Shown: positions 1-5,136 of the stretch, piece after piece
How the letters are laid out: every line of letters starts with the position of its first letter
How positions within the stretch are numbered: position 1 is the stretch's first letter
DNA from: Chlamydiae bacterium RIFCSPHIGHO2_12_FULL_27_8
GTDB taxonomy: Bacteria; Chlamydiota; Chlamydiia; Chlamydiales; SM23-39
DNA: 5,136 nt
Reading direction: 5' to 3'
NCBI GenBank assembly: GCA_001796155.1
Contig: MGLU01000044.1
Span: forward strand, 11,279-16,414
Translations under genes and position numbers: made by a program
Notes under the pieces: model-generated
Databases searched by the model: none
What the model was told of the DNA's origin: nothing
Seen by the model: only the letters and a program-made list of their open reading frames with translations

Positions 1-240
1 GCAAAAAAACCTGTCCTTCTAGATTTTTACGTATCAAACTGCGAGCTTTCAGACGATGGTTATAAAGTAGTAGCTATAATAGATGAAAAATTTGAGAGAA
101 AGTTAAGTAAATGGACTCCATATTATATTTATGGATTAAAAAAAGGAAAGCATACTTTAAGACTAAAACTTGTTGATAAAAATATGGTGCAAGTTTCAGG
201 AGATTTTAATAACACAATTAGAGCTTTTTATGTTCAATAG
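1..240 (+). CDS. C-terminal part of a beta-rich uncharacterised protein (5' end outside window)
   Basis: Frame 1 is open from the first base to a TAG at 238-240 and gives 79 residues, so the gene starts upstream of the window. No start codon with a ribosome binding site is visible inside, and the only internal ATG (184-186) is too late to matter. The fragment alternates hydrophobic and polar residues as in a beta-sandwich. Its clearest motif is W38-T-P-Y-Y-I-Y-G-L, followed by G49-K-H-T-L-R-L-K-L-V-D59. A 'G-L-x-x-G-x-H-T-L-x-L-x-L-x-D' run is typical of Ig-like or cupredoxin-like domains of exported proteins, so an extracytoplasmic role is plausible but inferred. I cannot name the family. 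The last 23 bases overlap the 3' end of the convergent minus-strand gene, and a small hairpin with a T run covers the stop. Coding status is fairly secure from the uninterrupted frame and composition; function is unknown. Confidence 0.75.
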   Translation, partial: AKKPVLLDFYVSNCELSDDGYKVVAIIDEKFERKLSKWTPYYIYGLKKGKHTLRLKLVDKNMVQVSGDFNNTIRAFYVQ

Positions 241-2233
241 ATTGAACGGTTTTTAGAAATTTGCTTATTATCTTAGTATCATCTGATTTCAAGATGTATC
301 CTAAAAATTTAATATCATTTAGTTCAACTGATGAGGAAATTAATTCAAAAGACTTATATTTAAGCTTATTAACATTTAAAATAATATCTTCCTTCACTTT
401 TTTAAAGTGTGTTAAAATAAGTACATAAAAATACTTATTTTCATTAAAAGTTTCAATTTTCATTTTTTCAAATTCAGTTTTTCTAAACATTTCTAAAAAT
501 TTACTAAAAAAAGTTTTTAAAACATTTGAATCTAAAATGCTCTGCATTATTCCGGGTCTGATTGAATAAAAAAAGTTTTCAAGTAAAAATTCATCTGATT
601 TTTTTAATTCAGGCATAAGTGATTTTAAATGATCAAGCGATTCGCACTGTTTTGCAAGCATTCCTCCATTAAAATCTCTAAATTCACCAATAATATTTTT
701 AAGCTCTTTGACAACTTCCTGTCTGGCTTTTCTCAAATCTAAAGAGTAGTCTCTTCTGAAAAAATTGAATTTGTTTAAAGATACTCTAAAAATATTGGCT
801 TCCTTAGGATGTTTTTTCTTTAAAAGGCCTACAATTTTCGATTCATCCAAAGAAAGTCTTAAAAAAGTTTTTGAATATGAAAAATGGTCTTTAATCGATA
901 GAGTATCTTTTTTTACTAGTCTTAGTAAAATTACAATAAAAGATATTTCTTTTAATGTTTGCTTGTTGAAAGAAATGATTACTTGAGGAAGATCTTTGAC
1001 ATATTGGATCTGCTTTGATAAAACAACAATATTTCTTAAAATCTCTTCTTCATTTCTAGGAAGAAATATTGGGTTTAATACATGTTTCATTCTATCTTGA
1101 AATTCATTTTTCAGTCTATTTTTCAATTCTTTAATTTCATTTAATGTAAAACTTTTTTTAGAAATTTCTATATAAAAAGATAAAAGTTTATCATCTCTAT
1201 GATCAACAATATAAGAATTTTCGACATACTTGAAATCTTTTATTACAGAAGATATTGCTTCCAAAATAAAACTTTTCTCAAAATATTCATTTTCATGGAG
1301 TAGATTCATTACAACTAATATGCCTAAAATGGATTCTTTGGTATTTAAAGACGAGAAATTAACAATTTTAATATGAATGGCTCTCTCATTTTTATTTCCG
1401 TTTAAAAGGTGATCTTGTATTGATTGTTTGAAAATGTATTGAAATGAAATTATTCTGCTTAAATGTTTTTCTTTATCAATTGAGAATTTATTTTTAAAAA
1501 TAAGACTTTGGTTATAGAAAGATTCATATATATTTTTATCTAACTGAAGAGGTTTTTTATGAATTAGTTTAGAAATGTTATCATGCAGTTCAAAAAGTTT
1601 TTTTTCTTTGGATACTTGATAAATGTAATTATCATTTACTATATTTTTATTATCTATAATATGATTTAAATTTGTTTTTAATATTAATGATTTCTGTTCT
1701 TTTGTCAGATGATTTAAAGATAGAATATGTCTAGTTCTCTGCACTGATAAAATTATTAGTTTTAATTCATTTAAAAAAGATGGAAGATTTTTATTCAAAA
1801 GTAAAATATTTTTACTATTTTCAATATTGATAAAATATTGACCTGCAAAGTATTTCTTTAAATGCATTTTATCAAAACTGAAAAGCATAGATCGGTTTGC
1901 ATTTATTGAAATATTTTTTCCAAAAATCAGCCATTTAGAGATCATGTCATGAATAAATTTTTCAAGGCCGTGGTTAAAAGTAGCTGAACACAAAATATTT
2001 AATTTTAAACAAAACGGTGCATCTTTTATTTCACTATGACTGATTATGGGAAGAATTTGATTTAATTTATAAAAAAATTCTTTACTGATAGTATCTTCAA
2101 TATCTTCAAAATTACTAAAAATAAGTTCGTTGACCAGACCTTCCATTGAAAGAAAATATGAATATAGGTGTGTATCATATTCTAAGTCAAAACAGGGGGT
2201 GAGTTTAAATATTTTTTTTTCTTTAATAATCAT
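218..2233 (-). CDS. Large uncharacterised protein, 671 residues, second gene of the oppA operon
   Basis: A complete frame from ATG at 2233-2231 to TAA at 220-218. I do not recognise a functional domain. There is no signal peptide or clear membrane helix; the protein is K/I/L/F/N-rich and looks soluble and mostly helical. The most conserved-looking stretches are around residues 280-345 (containing N-L-L-H-E-N-E near H313), P392-R-N-E-E-E followed by K-D-L-P-Q-V-I-I-S-F, and F492-R-R-D-Y-S-L-D-L-R-K-A-R-Q running on to F521-N-G-G-M-L-A-K-Q. These last motifs resemble, from memory, a large hypothetical protein conserved in Chlamydiae; this is not verified. The start lies one base after the oppA stop (TAA-T-ATG), with no good Shine-Dalgarno, so translation probably depends on coupling to oppA. 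An A9 run sits at codons 5-8. The 3' end overlaps the convergent gene by 23 bases, and no terminator for this strand is visible. The gene is very likely real; its role is unknown. Confidence 0.85.
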   Translation of the reverse strand: MIIKEKKIFKLTPCFDLEYDTHLYSYFLSMEGLVNELIFSNFEDIEDTISKEFFYKLNQILPIISHSEIKDAPFCLKLNILCSATFNHGLEKFIHDMISKWLIFGKNISINANRSMLFSFDKMHLKKYFAGQYFINIENSKNILLLNKNLPSFLNELKLIILSVQRTRHILSLNHLTKEQKSLILKTNLNHIIDNKNIVNDNYIYQVSKEKKLFELHDNISKLIHKKPLQLDKNIYESFYNQSLIFKNKFSIDKEKHLSRIISFQYIFKQSIQDHLLNGNKNERAIHIKIVNFSSLNTKESILGILVVMNLLHENEYFEKSFILEAISSVIKDFKYVENSYIVDHRDDKLLSFYIEISKKSFTLNEIKELKNRLKNEFQDRMKHVLNPIFLPRNEEEILRNIVVLSKQIQYVKDLPQVIISFNKQTLKEISFIVILLRLVKKDTLSIKDHFSYSKTFLRLSLDESKIVGLLKKKHPKEANIFRVSLNKFNFFRRDYSLDLRKARQEVVKELKNIIGEFRDFNGGMLAKQCESLDHLKSLMPELKKSDEFLLENFFYSIRPGIMQSILDSNVLKTFFSKFLEMFRKTEFEKMKIETFNENKYFYVLILTHFKKVKEDIILNVNKLKYKSFELISSSVELNDIKFLGYILKSDDTKIISKFLKTVQSIEHKKL
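232..254 (+). terminator. Weak intrinsic terminator overlapping the stop codon
   Basis: GTTCAA (232-237) and TTGAAC (242-247) form a 6-bp stem with the 4-base loop TAGA, followed after GG by five T (250-254). The stem straddles the TAG stop of the plus-strand gene. The low-GC stem and short T run make it weak. Read on the minus strand it is not followed by a T run, so it would serve only rightward transcription. It also lies inside the end of the convergent minus-strand coding region. Confidence 0.4.
2212..2220 (-). repeat. Nine-base poly(A) tract at codons 5-8 of the 671-residue gene
   Basis: Nine T on the plus strand read as A9 on the coding strand, 13 bases after the first base of the ATG. 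The frame is intact at this length. Loss or gain of one base would end translation early. Similar A8 runs occur inside oppA (about 3160-3167 and 3184-3191), so in such AT-rich DNA the tract may be only compositional. Confidence 0.5.
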
Positions 2234-2241
2234 ATTAATCC
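2229..2241 (-). other. Stop/start junction of oppA and the 671-residue gene (translational coupling)
   Basis: The oppA TAA (2237-2235) is separated from the next ATG (2233-2231) by a single base. Upstream, only GGAT lies near the start and no purine-rich Shine-Dalgarno is well placed. Ribosomes finishing oppA would be ideally positioned to restart, so the two genes are probably cotranscribed and translated at linked rates. Confidence 0.7.
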
Positions 2242-3806
2242 AAGTAAGCTTCTTCTAAAATAATTGAACATATATCACTTAAATACAGTCCTTTTACATA
2301 TGACTTTTTTAAAAGCACATAATTATAAAAATATAGTGGAGTTATAACAGTTTCATCTATTAACAGTTTTTCAGCTTTTTTTAAAATTGAAAATCTTGAT
2401 TTTTCATTTTTTTCAGCTTCAGCAGTATCTAAATATCTTACAAAATCATTATTTTCCCATCGGGGATAATTTTTTAAACCATTTTTAAATTTAAATCTTT
2501 CTAAAATATTTATTGGGTCATTATATTGTGCAATTAATTTTGTAAGAGCTATTTGATACTTATTATTTTTTAAGATAGAAAAAAGTGTTCTTTCTTCAAT
2601 TTTTACTATTTCAATATCTATATCTAAAGCATCTTTAAACATCTGTTTCAGTGCCTCAGCTTCCTTTTTATGGATAATATAAGAACCATATAAAAATTTG
2701 ATATTTAAATCTTCTTTTTTTATTGAAAGTTCCTGCAAACCATCTTTGAGATGGTTTTTTGCTTTTTCAATATTAAATAAAACATTTTTTTCATTTTCAT
2801 CTTCTTTATAAAATTCACTAGGTATACAAGAATGTGCTTCTTTTTCATTTAACTGAGAAATATTTTCTATTAATTTTTTTCTATCAATAGCATATGAAAA
2901 AGCTTTTCTAATGTTTATATTATTGAATGGAAAACTATCTAAATTGAAAGTGATAAAGCTGTATCCGCCAACTGATTTAATTAAAATATCCTTTCTATCT
3001 TTGATATTACCAAGCGTGTCGACACTAACAGGTGATAAAAAATTACTTAAAAAATCAATTTCATTATTTTCATAAAGTAAAAAGGCTGTTTCTTCGCTGT
3101 TTACTATTTTGATGTGTATAAAATCTGTTTTCACTTTATCTTTATTTAAATAATTTTGATTTTTTTTAAAAATAATTTCGTTATTTTTTTTCCATTTTTC
3201 AATAAGATAAGGTCCATTTGAAACTATTCTTTCATCTGTATAAATTTGATTTTTTTCATTTATATGTTTTGGTACCGGAAAAGATGGGTAATATGATAAA
3301 AGAGATAAAAAATACGGGCATGGATTTTCTAATGTAAAAATTAGAGTGTTTTCATCTTTAGCACTTACTCCCAAATCTTCTTTAGGTAAAAGTCCAAGTT
3401 TTATTTTTCTACTGTTTTTTATTGGATAATATAATTGTGCACTCATGCAAGGAAAAGATTTTTCCATCATTGATTGAAAGGTATACTCAAAATCATAAGC
3501 TGTAAGTTTTTTACCATCTGACCAAAAGCTGTCTTTTAGATAAAATATATAAGTTTTTTTATCTTTAGAAATTGTATAAGAAGAAGCTAAATTCAAAACC
3601 GGCTTATTTTCTTTAGATATTTTTAAAAGGCCTGAATAGATTAGAAACATTACCTGAGATGAAGTATAATCTCCGCATTTTCTTGGATCTAAAGAACTTA
3701 AATCAGAGTAAATAACTGTTCTTAATGAATTATTTTTATATATTTTTTTATCGCAGGATAAAAAAAATAAGGAAAATAGAATATACATATTTACTAATAT
3801 TTTCAT
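2235..3806 (-). CDS. oppA: OppA-like peptide-binding lipoprotein of an ABC transporter (SBP_bac_5 family)
   Basis: A complete 523-residue solute-binding protein, the usual length for OppA/DppA. The N terminus has K2, a hydrophobic stretch and then F-L-S-C18, a relaxed lipobox, so C18 is probably lipidated and the protein anchored outside the inner membrane. Family hallmarks in order are L28-R-T-V-I-Y-S-D-L-S-S-L-D-P-R-K43, W95-S-D-G with T102-A-Y-D-F, S196-N-G-P-Y, I299-R-K-A-F-S-Y-A-I-D-R, and a C-terminal T-P-L-Y-F-Y-N-Y segment. By family knowledge it binds peptides (in chlamydiae possibly also cell-wall peptides) and passes them to OppBC/DF. No permease or ATPase gene is in this window, so it is an orphan here. 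Start: ATG at 3806-3804 has a weak AAGTGA seven bases upstream; M7 would also leave a signal peptide, but a short one. It is the first gene of a two-gene unit with the 671-residue gene. The family is sure; the substrate is not. Confidence 0.93.
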   Translation of the reverse strand: MKILVNMYILFSLFFLSCDKKIYKNNSLRTVIYSDLSSLDPRKCGDYTSSQVMFLIYSGLLKISKENKPVLNLASSYTISKDKKTYIFYLKDSFWSDGKKLTAYDFEYTFQSMMEKSFPCMSAQLYYPIKNSRKIKLGLLPKEDLGVSAKDENTLIFTLENPCPYFLSLLSYYPSFPVPKHINEKNQIYTDERIVSNGPYLIEKWKKNNEIIFKKNQNYLNKDKVKTDFIHIKIVNSEETAFLLYENNEIDFLSNFLSPVSVDTLGNIKDRKDILIKSVGGYSFITFNLDSFPFNNINIRKAFSYAIDRKKLIENISQLNEKEAHSCIPSEFYKEDENEKNVLFNIEKAKNHLKDGLQELSIKKEDLNIKFLYGSYIIHKKEAEALKQMFKDALDIDIEIVKIEERTLFSILKNNKYQIALTKLIAQYNDPINILERFKFKNGLKNYPRWENNDFVRYLDTAEAEKNEKSRFSILKKAEKLLIDETVITPLYFYNYVLLKKSYVKGLYLSDICSIILEEAYLD

Positions 3807-3909
3807 GAAAAATTCACTTGATCAATAGCCTGATATATATTTTTTTTTATTTTATTTAAAGAAAAACTTATAAAATCTTTAAAATATATTTATATTTCAA
3901 CTATTTTGG

Positions 3910-3937
3910 TTAACATTTTTTAAAAAATTGTTATAAA
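3910..3937 (+). promoter_or_regulatory. Sigma-70-type promoter for the 152-residue membrane-protein gene
   Basis: A -35 of TTAACA (3910-3915, five of six to TTGACA) and a -10 of TATAAA (3932-3937, five of six to TATAAT) are separated by 16 bases, close to the ideal 17. Transcription would start near 3944, leaving a short leader of about 16 bases. In DNA this AT-rich, chance matches are common, so confidence is moderate. Confidence 0.5.
3911..3933. repeat. Inverted repeat between -35 and -10 (possible operator)
   Basis: TAACA-TTTTTT (3911-3921) faces AAAAAA-T-TGTTA (3922-3933), a perfect inverted repeat apart from one extra T. It overlaps the -35 hexamer and reaches into the -10, where a dimeric repressor would block RNA polymerase. 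It is not followed by a T run and precedes the gene, so it is not a terminator. Part of its symmetry comes from simple A and T runs; the TAACA/TGTTA ends are the informative part. Confidence 0.4.
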
Positions 3938-3943
3938 TAAATT

Positions 3944-3950
3944 AAAAGGA
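3944..3950 (+). promoter_or_regulatory. Ribosome binding site AAAAGGA
   Basis: The AAAAGGA element ends nine bases before the ATG at 3960, a normal spacing, and is the clearest Shine-Dalgarno in the window. It fixes the start of the membrane-protein gene. Confidence 0.65.
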
Positions 3951-3959
3951 TACAAAATT

Positions 3960-4418
3960 ATGACATATATTAAAAGCTTACTTATTAACTGTTTAACAGT
4001 GTTTTTTGTAAATCAGGTTATTCCTGATGTTGCAATAGATTATTATTCGAAACTTCCTAAAATCGGAGGGGATATTATTTTTTCATTTGGGCTTGGGTTT
4101 ATTGGGTCTTTAATTTTTCCATTTATTATCTTGTTTAAGATTAAGCCTTCGCATTTTAAAGTAGGCTTATCTGCTTTTGTGATATCTTATTTTGCTTATT
4201 CTATTGTAAATTTACTTCCGGTCGGCATAAAAGTTTCATCGGCAAAAGGCTATCTTATAGCTTCATCTGTGGTTTGGTTGATGTTCTATTTTACTAATCA
4301 TTTAGAGCTTAAAAGATATTTAAGATCAAAAGAAGATAAAATGGATATGAAGGGTTATAACAATGAAGAACAGTTTGAAGATAAAGAAGAAAATAAAGAA
4401 CAGGATAGAGATAAATAA
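3960..4418 (+). CDS. Four-helix membrane protein, YvlD / phage-holin-4_2-like
   Basis: 152 residues, with ATG at 3960 and TAA at 4416-4418. Hydrophobic segments lie at about residues 6-22, 39-61, 67-87 and 97-114, followed by a hydrophilic tail (117-152) very rich in K, E and D. The two halves echo each other: V17-N-x-x-I-P-D-V in the first and V83-N-L-L-P-x-G-I in the second, each at the end of a helix and followed after a short loop by another hydrophobic hairpin arm. This two-hairpin plan and size match the YvlD-type inner-membrane proteins (Pfam Phage_holin_4_2), whose biochemical role is poorly known; the 'holin' name does not imply lysis. The charged tail is longer than usual for that family. 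The gene is monocistronic, with its own promoter, ribosome binding site and terminator. That it is a membrane protein is sure; the family assignment is tentative. Confidence 0.8.
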   Translation: MTYIKSLLINCLTVFFVNQVIPDVAIDYYSKLPKIGGDIIFSFGLGFIGSLIFPFIILFKIKPSHFKVGLSAFVISYFAYSIVNLLPVGIKVSSAKGYLIASSVVWLMFYFTNHLELKRYLRSKEDKMDMKGYNNEEQFEDKEENKEQDRDK

Positions 4419-4452
4419 AAAAATAGCCTCTATAAAAGAGGCTATTTTTTTT
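4417..4452. terminator. Strong bidirectional intrinsic terminator
   Basis: TAGCCTC (4424-4430) pairs perfectly with GAGGCTA (4438-4444) around a 7-base loop. The stem is flanked by seven A on the left and eight T on the right, so either strand reads as a hairpin followed by a U run. It starts at the stop codon of the rightward membrane-protein gene and lies just past the stop of the leftward gene, serving both. Confidence 0.9.
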
Positions 4453-4460
4453 GGGGTTAA

Positions 4461-5136
4461 TTAAAAAGGGCTAAATCTTTTTGCTGCTAAACCCAGTCCT
4501 GCACTTACTCCTACTGTAGCCAGTGCTACTAAAGTTGAAATTACACAAGCTTTTGAGACCTTTGATGAAAGGTGTGTGTAAACTCTTTTAACTTTTGATG
4601 GATTTGGATTCTTTTGTTTTGTTTTTGGATCAGCTTCCGGAGCTTTTTCTTCGTTAGGAGATTCTTCTAAGTGATCTCTTAAGGAAACAATAGAACCGGA
4701 TCTTTCTCTTACCGGTTCATCTGCACCCGTACCTGCACCTGAGCCTGCACCTGCAGCTGCATCATCATCATCTTCAGCTTTTTCAGCTTTTGGAGTAAAA
4801 TATACTTCCAAATAGCTTTTAACTGTTGTTTCAAAAATTTCATTTATTGAATTTTGTGTAACTTTTAAATTTATTCCTAAATTTTTAAATTCATCATTTA
4901 TTGCATAAAATGTTTGATAAGGTTTTCCAATCAGTAAGCTTATATCTCTTCCTTTTTGAACTTCTTCGCCATTTTTATTTTTAATGACTCCAAAATCTGC
5001 TTCAGGATCGTCAACTTGAATATAAGTTGTTGCTTTTCTTACCATTGAAGGCTGTCTTCTTAACATTCCTTGACCTACAGAAACATCCTGACCTTTTTTT
5101 CCTGCAATTCCGTTAAATAAAGTTATATGGTAATCT
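4461..5136 (-). CDS. C-terminal part of an uncharacterised protein with linker and C-terminal membrane anchor
   Basis: The frame is open from the right edge (first full codon at 5135-5133) to TAA at 4463-4461, giving 224 residues. The first ATG (5066) has AAGGA directly abutting it, with no spacer, and the frame continues 23 codons upstream without a stop, so I treat this as the end of a longer gene. In order: a mixed, probably globular region (to about 4790) ending Y-F-T-P-K-A-E-K; an acidic then A/G/S/T-rich low-complexity linker (about 4720-4780, starting D-D-D-D-A-A-A-G-A-G); a charged, P- and K-rich stretch; then one hydrophobic segment of about 23 residues (4482-4550, A-C-V-I-S-T-L-V-A-L start) and a short tail ending K-R-F-S-P-F. 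Basic residues before a terminal helix suggest a tail-anchored or host-membrane-directed protein, but this is inference. The single helix does not match the two-helix lobe of chlamydial Inc proteins. No family recognised. Confidence 0.75.
   Translation of the reverse strand, partial: DYHITLFNGIAGKKGQDVSVGQGMLRRQPSMVRKATTYIQVDDPEADFGVIKNKNGEEVQKGRDISLLIGKPYQTFYAINDEFKNLGINLKVTQNSINEIFETTVKSYLEVYFTPKAEKAEDDDDAAAGAGSGAGTGADEPVRERSGSIVSLRDHLEESPNEEKAPEADPKTKQKNPNPSKVKRVYTHLSSKVSKACVISTLVALATVGVSAGLGLAAKRFSPF
4721..4772 (-). repeat. Low-complexity tract: 12-base tandem repeat plus (ATC)4
   Basis: Two tandem 12-base units starting CCTGCACCTG (4732-4743 and 4744-4755; ten of twelve identical) lie beside a degenerate copy and an (ATC)4 run at 4761-4772. 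In the protein they give the A/G/S/T linker and the run of four Asp. Unit lengths are multiples of three, so copy change would alter linker length and keep the frame. The tract is clearly richer in G and C than its surroundings. Confidence 0.8.

Larger units (their letters stand above)
3807..3959. promoter_or_regulatory. Divergent AT-rich intergenic region between oppA and the membrane-protein gene
   Basis: A 153-base gap between divergent starts, overwhelmingly A and T. On the oppA side there is an 8-base palindrome, TTGATCAA (3818-3825), partly overlapping the weak AAGTGA ribosome binding site (minus strand, 3819-3814), and a T9 run (3840-3848). A TATAAG on the minus strand (3872-3867) could be the oppA -10, but the nearest -35-like TTGAAA (3900-3895) is 22 bases away, too far, so I do not assign an oppA promoter. 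The rightward promoter and the inverted repeat are listed separately. Confidence 0.6.

Noticed and set aside
765..986. Plus-strand open frame of 73 residues
   Set aside because: It lies wholly inside the 671-residue minus-strand gene, has no ribosome binding site and shows no recognisable motif; it is a shadow of that gene.
3867..3900. TTGAAA ... TATAAG as an oppA promoter on the minus strand
   Set aside because: The spacing is 22 bases, outside the usual 16-18, and chance matches are expected in DNA this AT-rich.
3960..4418. A true phage lysis holin or prophage remnant
   Set aside because: No endolysin, phage structural or integrase gene is nearby, and the gene has its own promoter and terminator. 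The chromosomal YvlD-like interpretation fits better.
4693..4718. Inverted repeat GAACCGG ... CCGGTTC with a 12-base gap
   Set aside because: It is inside coding sequence, has no following T run and can arise by chance from the E-P-V and S-G-S codons. No regulatory role can be supported.
5064..5066. ATG at 5066 as the start of the rightmost minus-strand gene
   Set aside because: The reading frame continues without a stop to the window edge, and the AAGGA directly abuts the ATG with no spacer. The gene most likely begins outside the window.

Overview
This AT-rich window (roughly 25-30% GC by eye) is densely coded and looks like a chromosomal fragment of a reduced-genome bacterium. The best guess is an environmental member of the Chlamydiota. 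Two things suggest this: the chlamydial style of the OppA-type lipoprotein (an L-R-x-x-I-Y-S-D-L-x-S-L-D-P-R-K opening), and a large companion protein whose core motifs resemble, from memory, an uncharacterised family of Chlamydiae. Both are recollection, not a search result. I see no phage, transposon, CRISPR, tRNA or rRNA signal.

Layout from left to right. (1) 1-240, plus strand: the C-terminal end of a beta-rich protein that begins outside the window. (2) 218-2233, minus strand: a 671-residue protein of unknown function, which overlaps the end of gene 1 tail to tail by 23 bases. (3) 2235-3806, minus strand: a complete OppA-like peptide-binding lipoprotein. It lies directly upstream of gene 2 with one base between stop and start, so 3 and 2 form a two-gene operon read leftward. 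(4) 3807-3959: a very AT-rich divergent promoter region with a good promoter and ribosome binding site for the next gene, and a near-perfect inverted repeat inside that promoter. (5) 3960-4418, plus strand: a 152-residue, four-helix membrane protein of YvlD/phage-holin-4_2-like architecture with a charged tail. (6) 4424-4444: a strong bidirectional terminator hairpin between convergent genes. (7) 4461-5136, minus strand: the C-terminal 224 residues of a protein that starts beyond the window. It has a D/A/G-rich low-complexity linker, a basic stretch and a single hydrophobic segment at the very C terminus, as in a tail-anchored protein.

The OppA-like protein probably captures peptides outside the inner membrane for an Opp-type ABC transporter encoded elsewhere; no permease or ATPase gene is present here. 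The tightly coupled 671-residue protein may act in the same process, but nothing in its sequence shows how. The other genes have no evident functional link. I found no convincing new multi-gene system. The most worthwhile leads are the oppA/671-residue pair, the tail-anchored-looking protein with its slippage-prone linker, and the palindrome in the divergent promoter.
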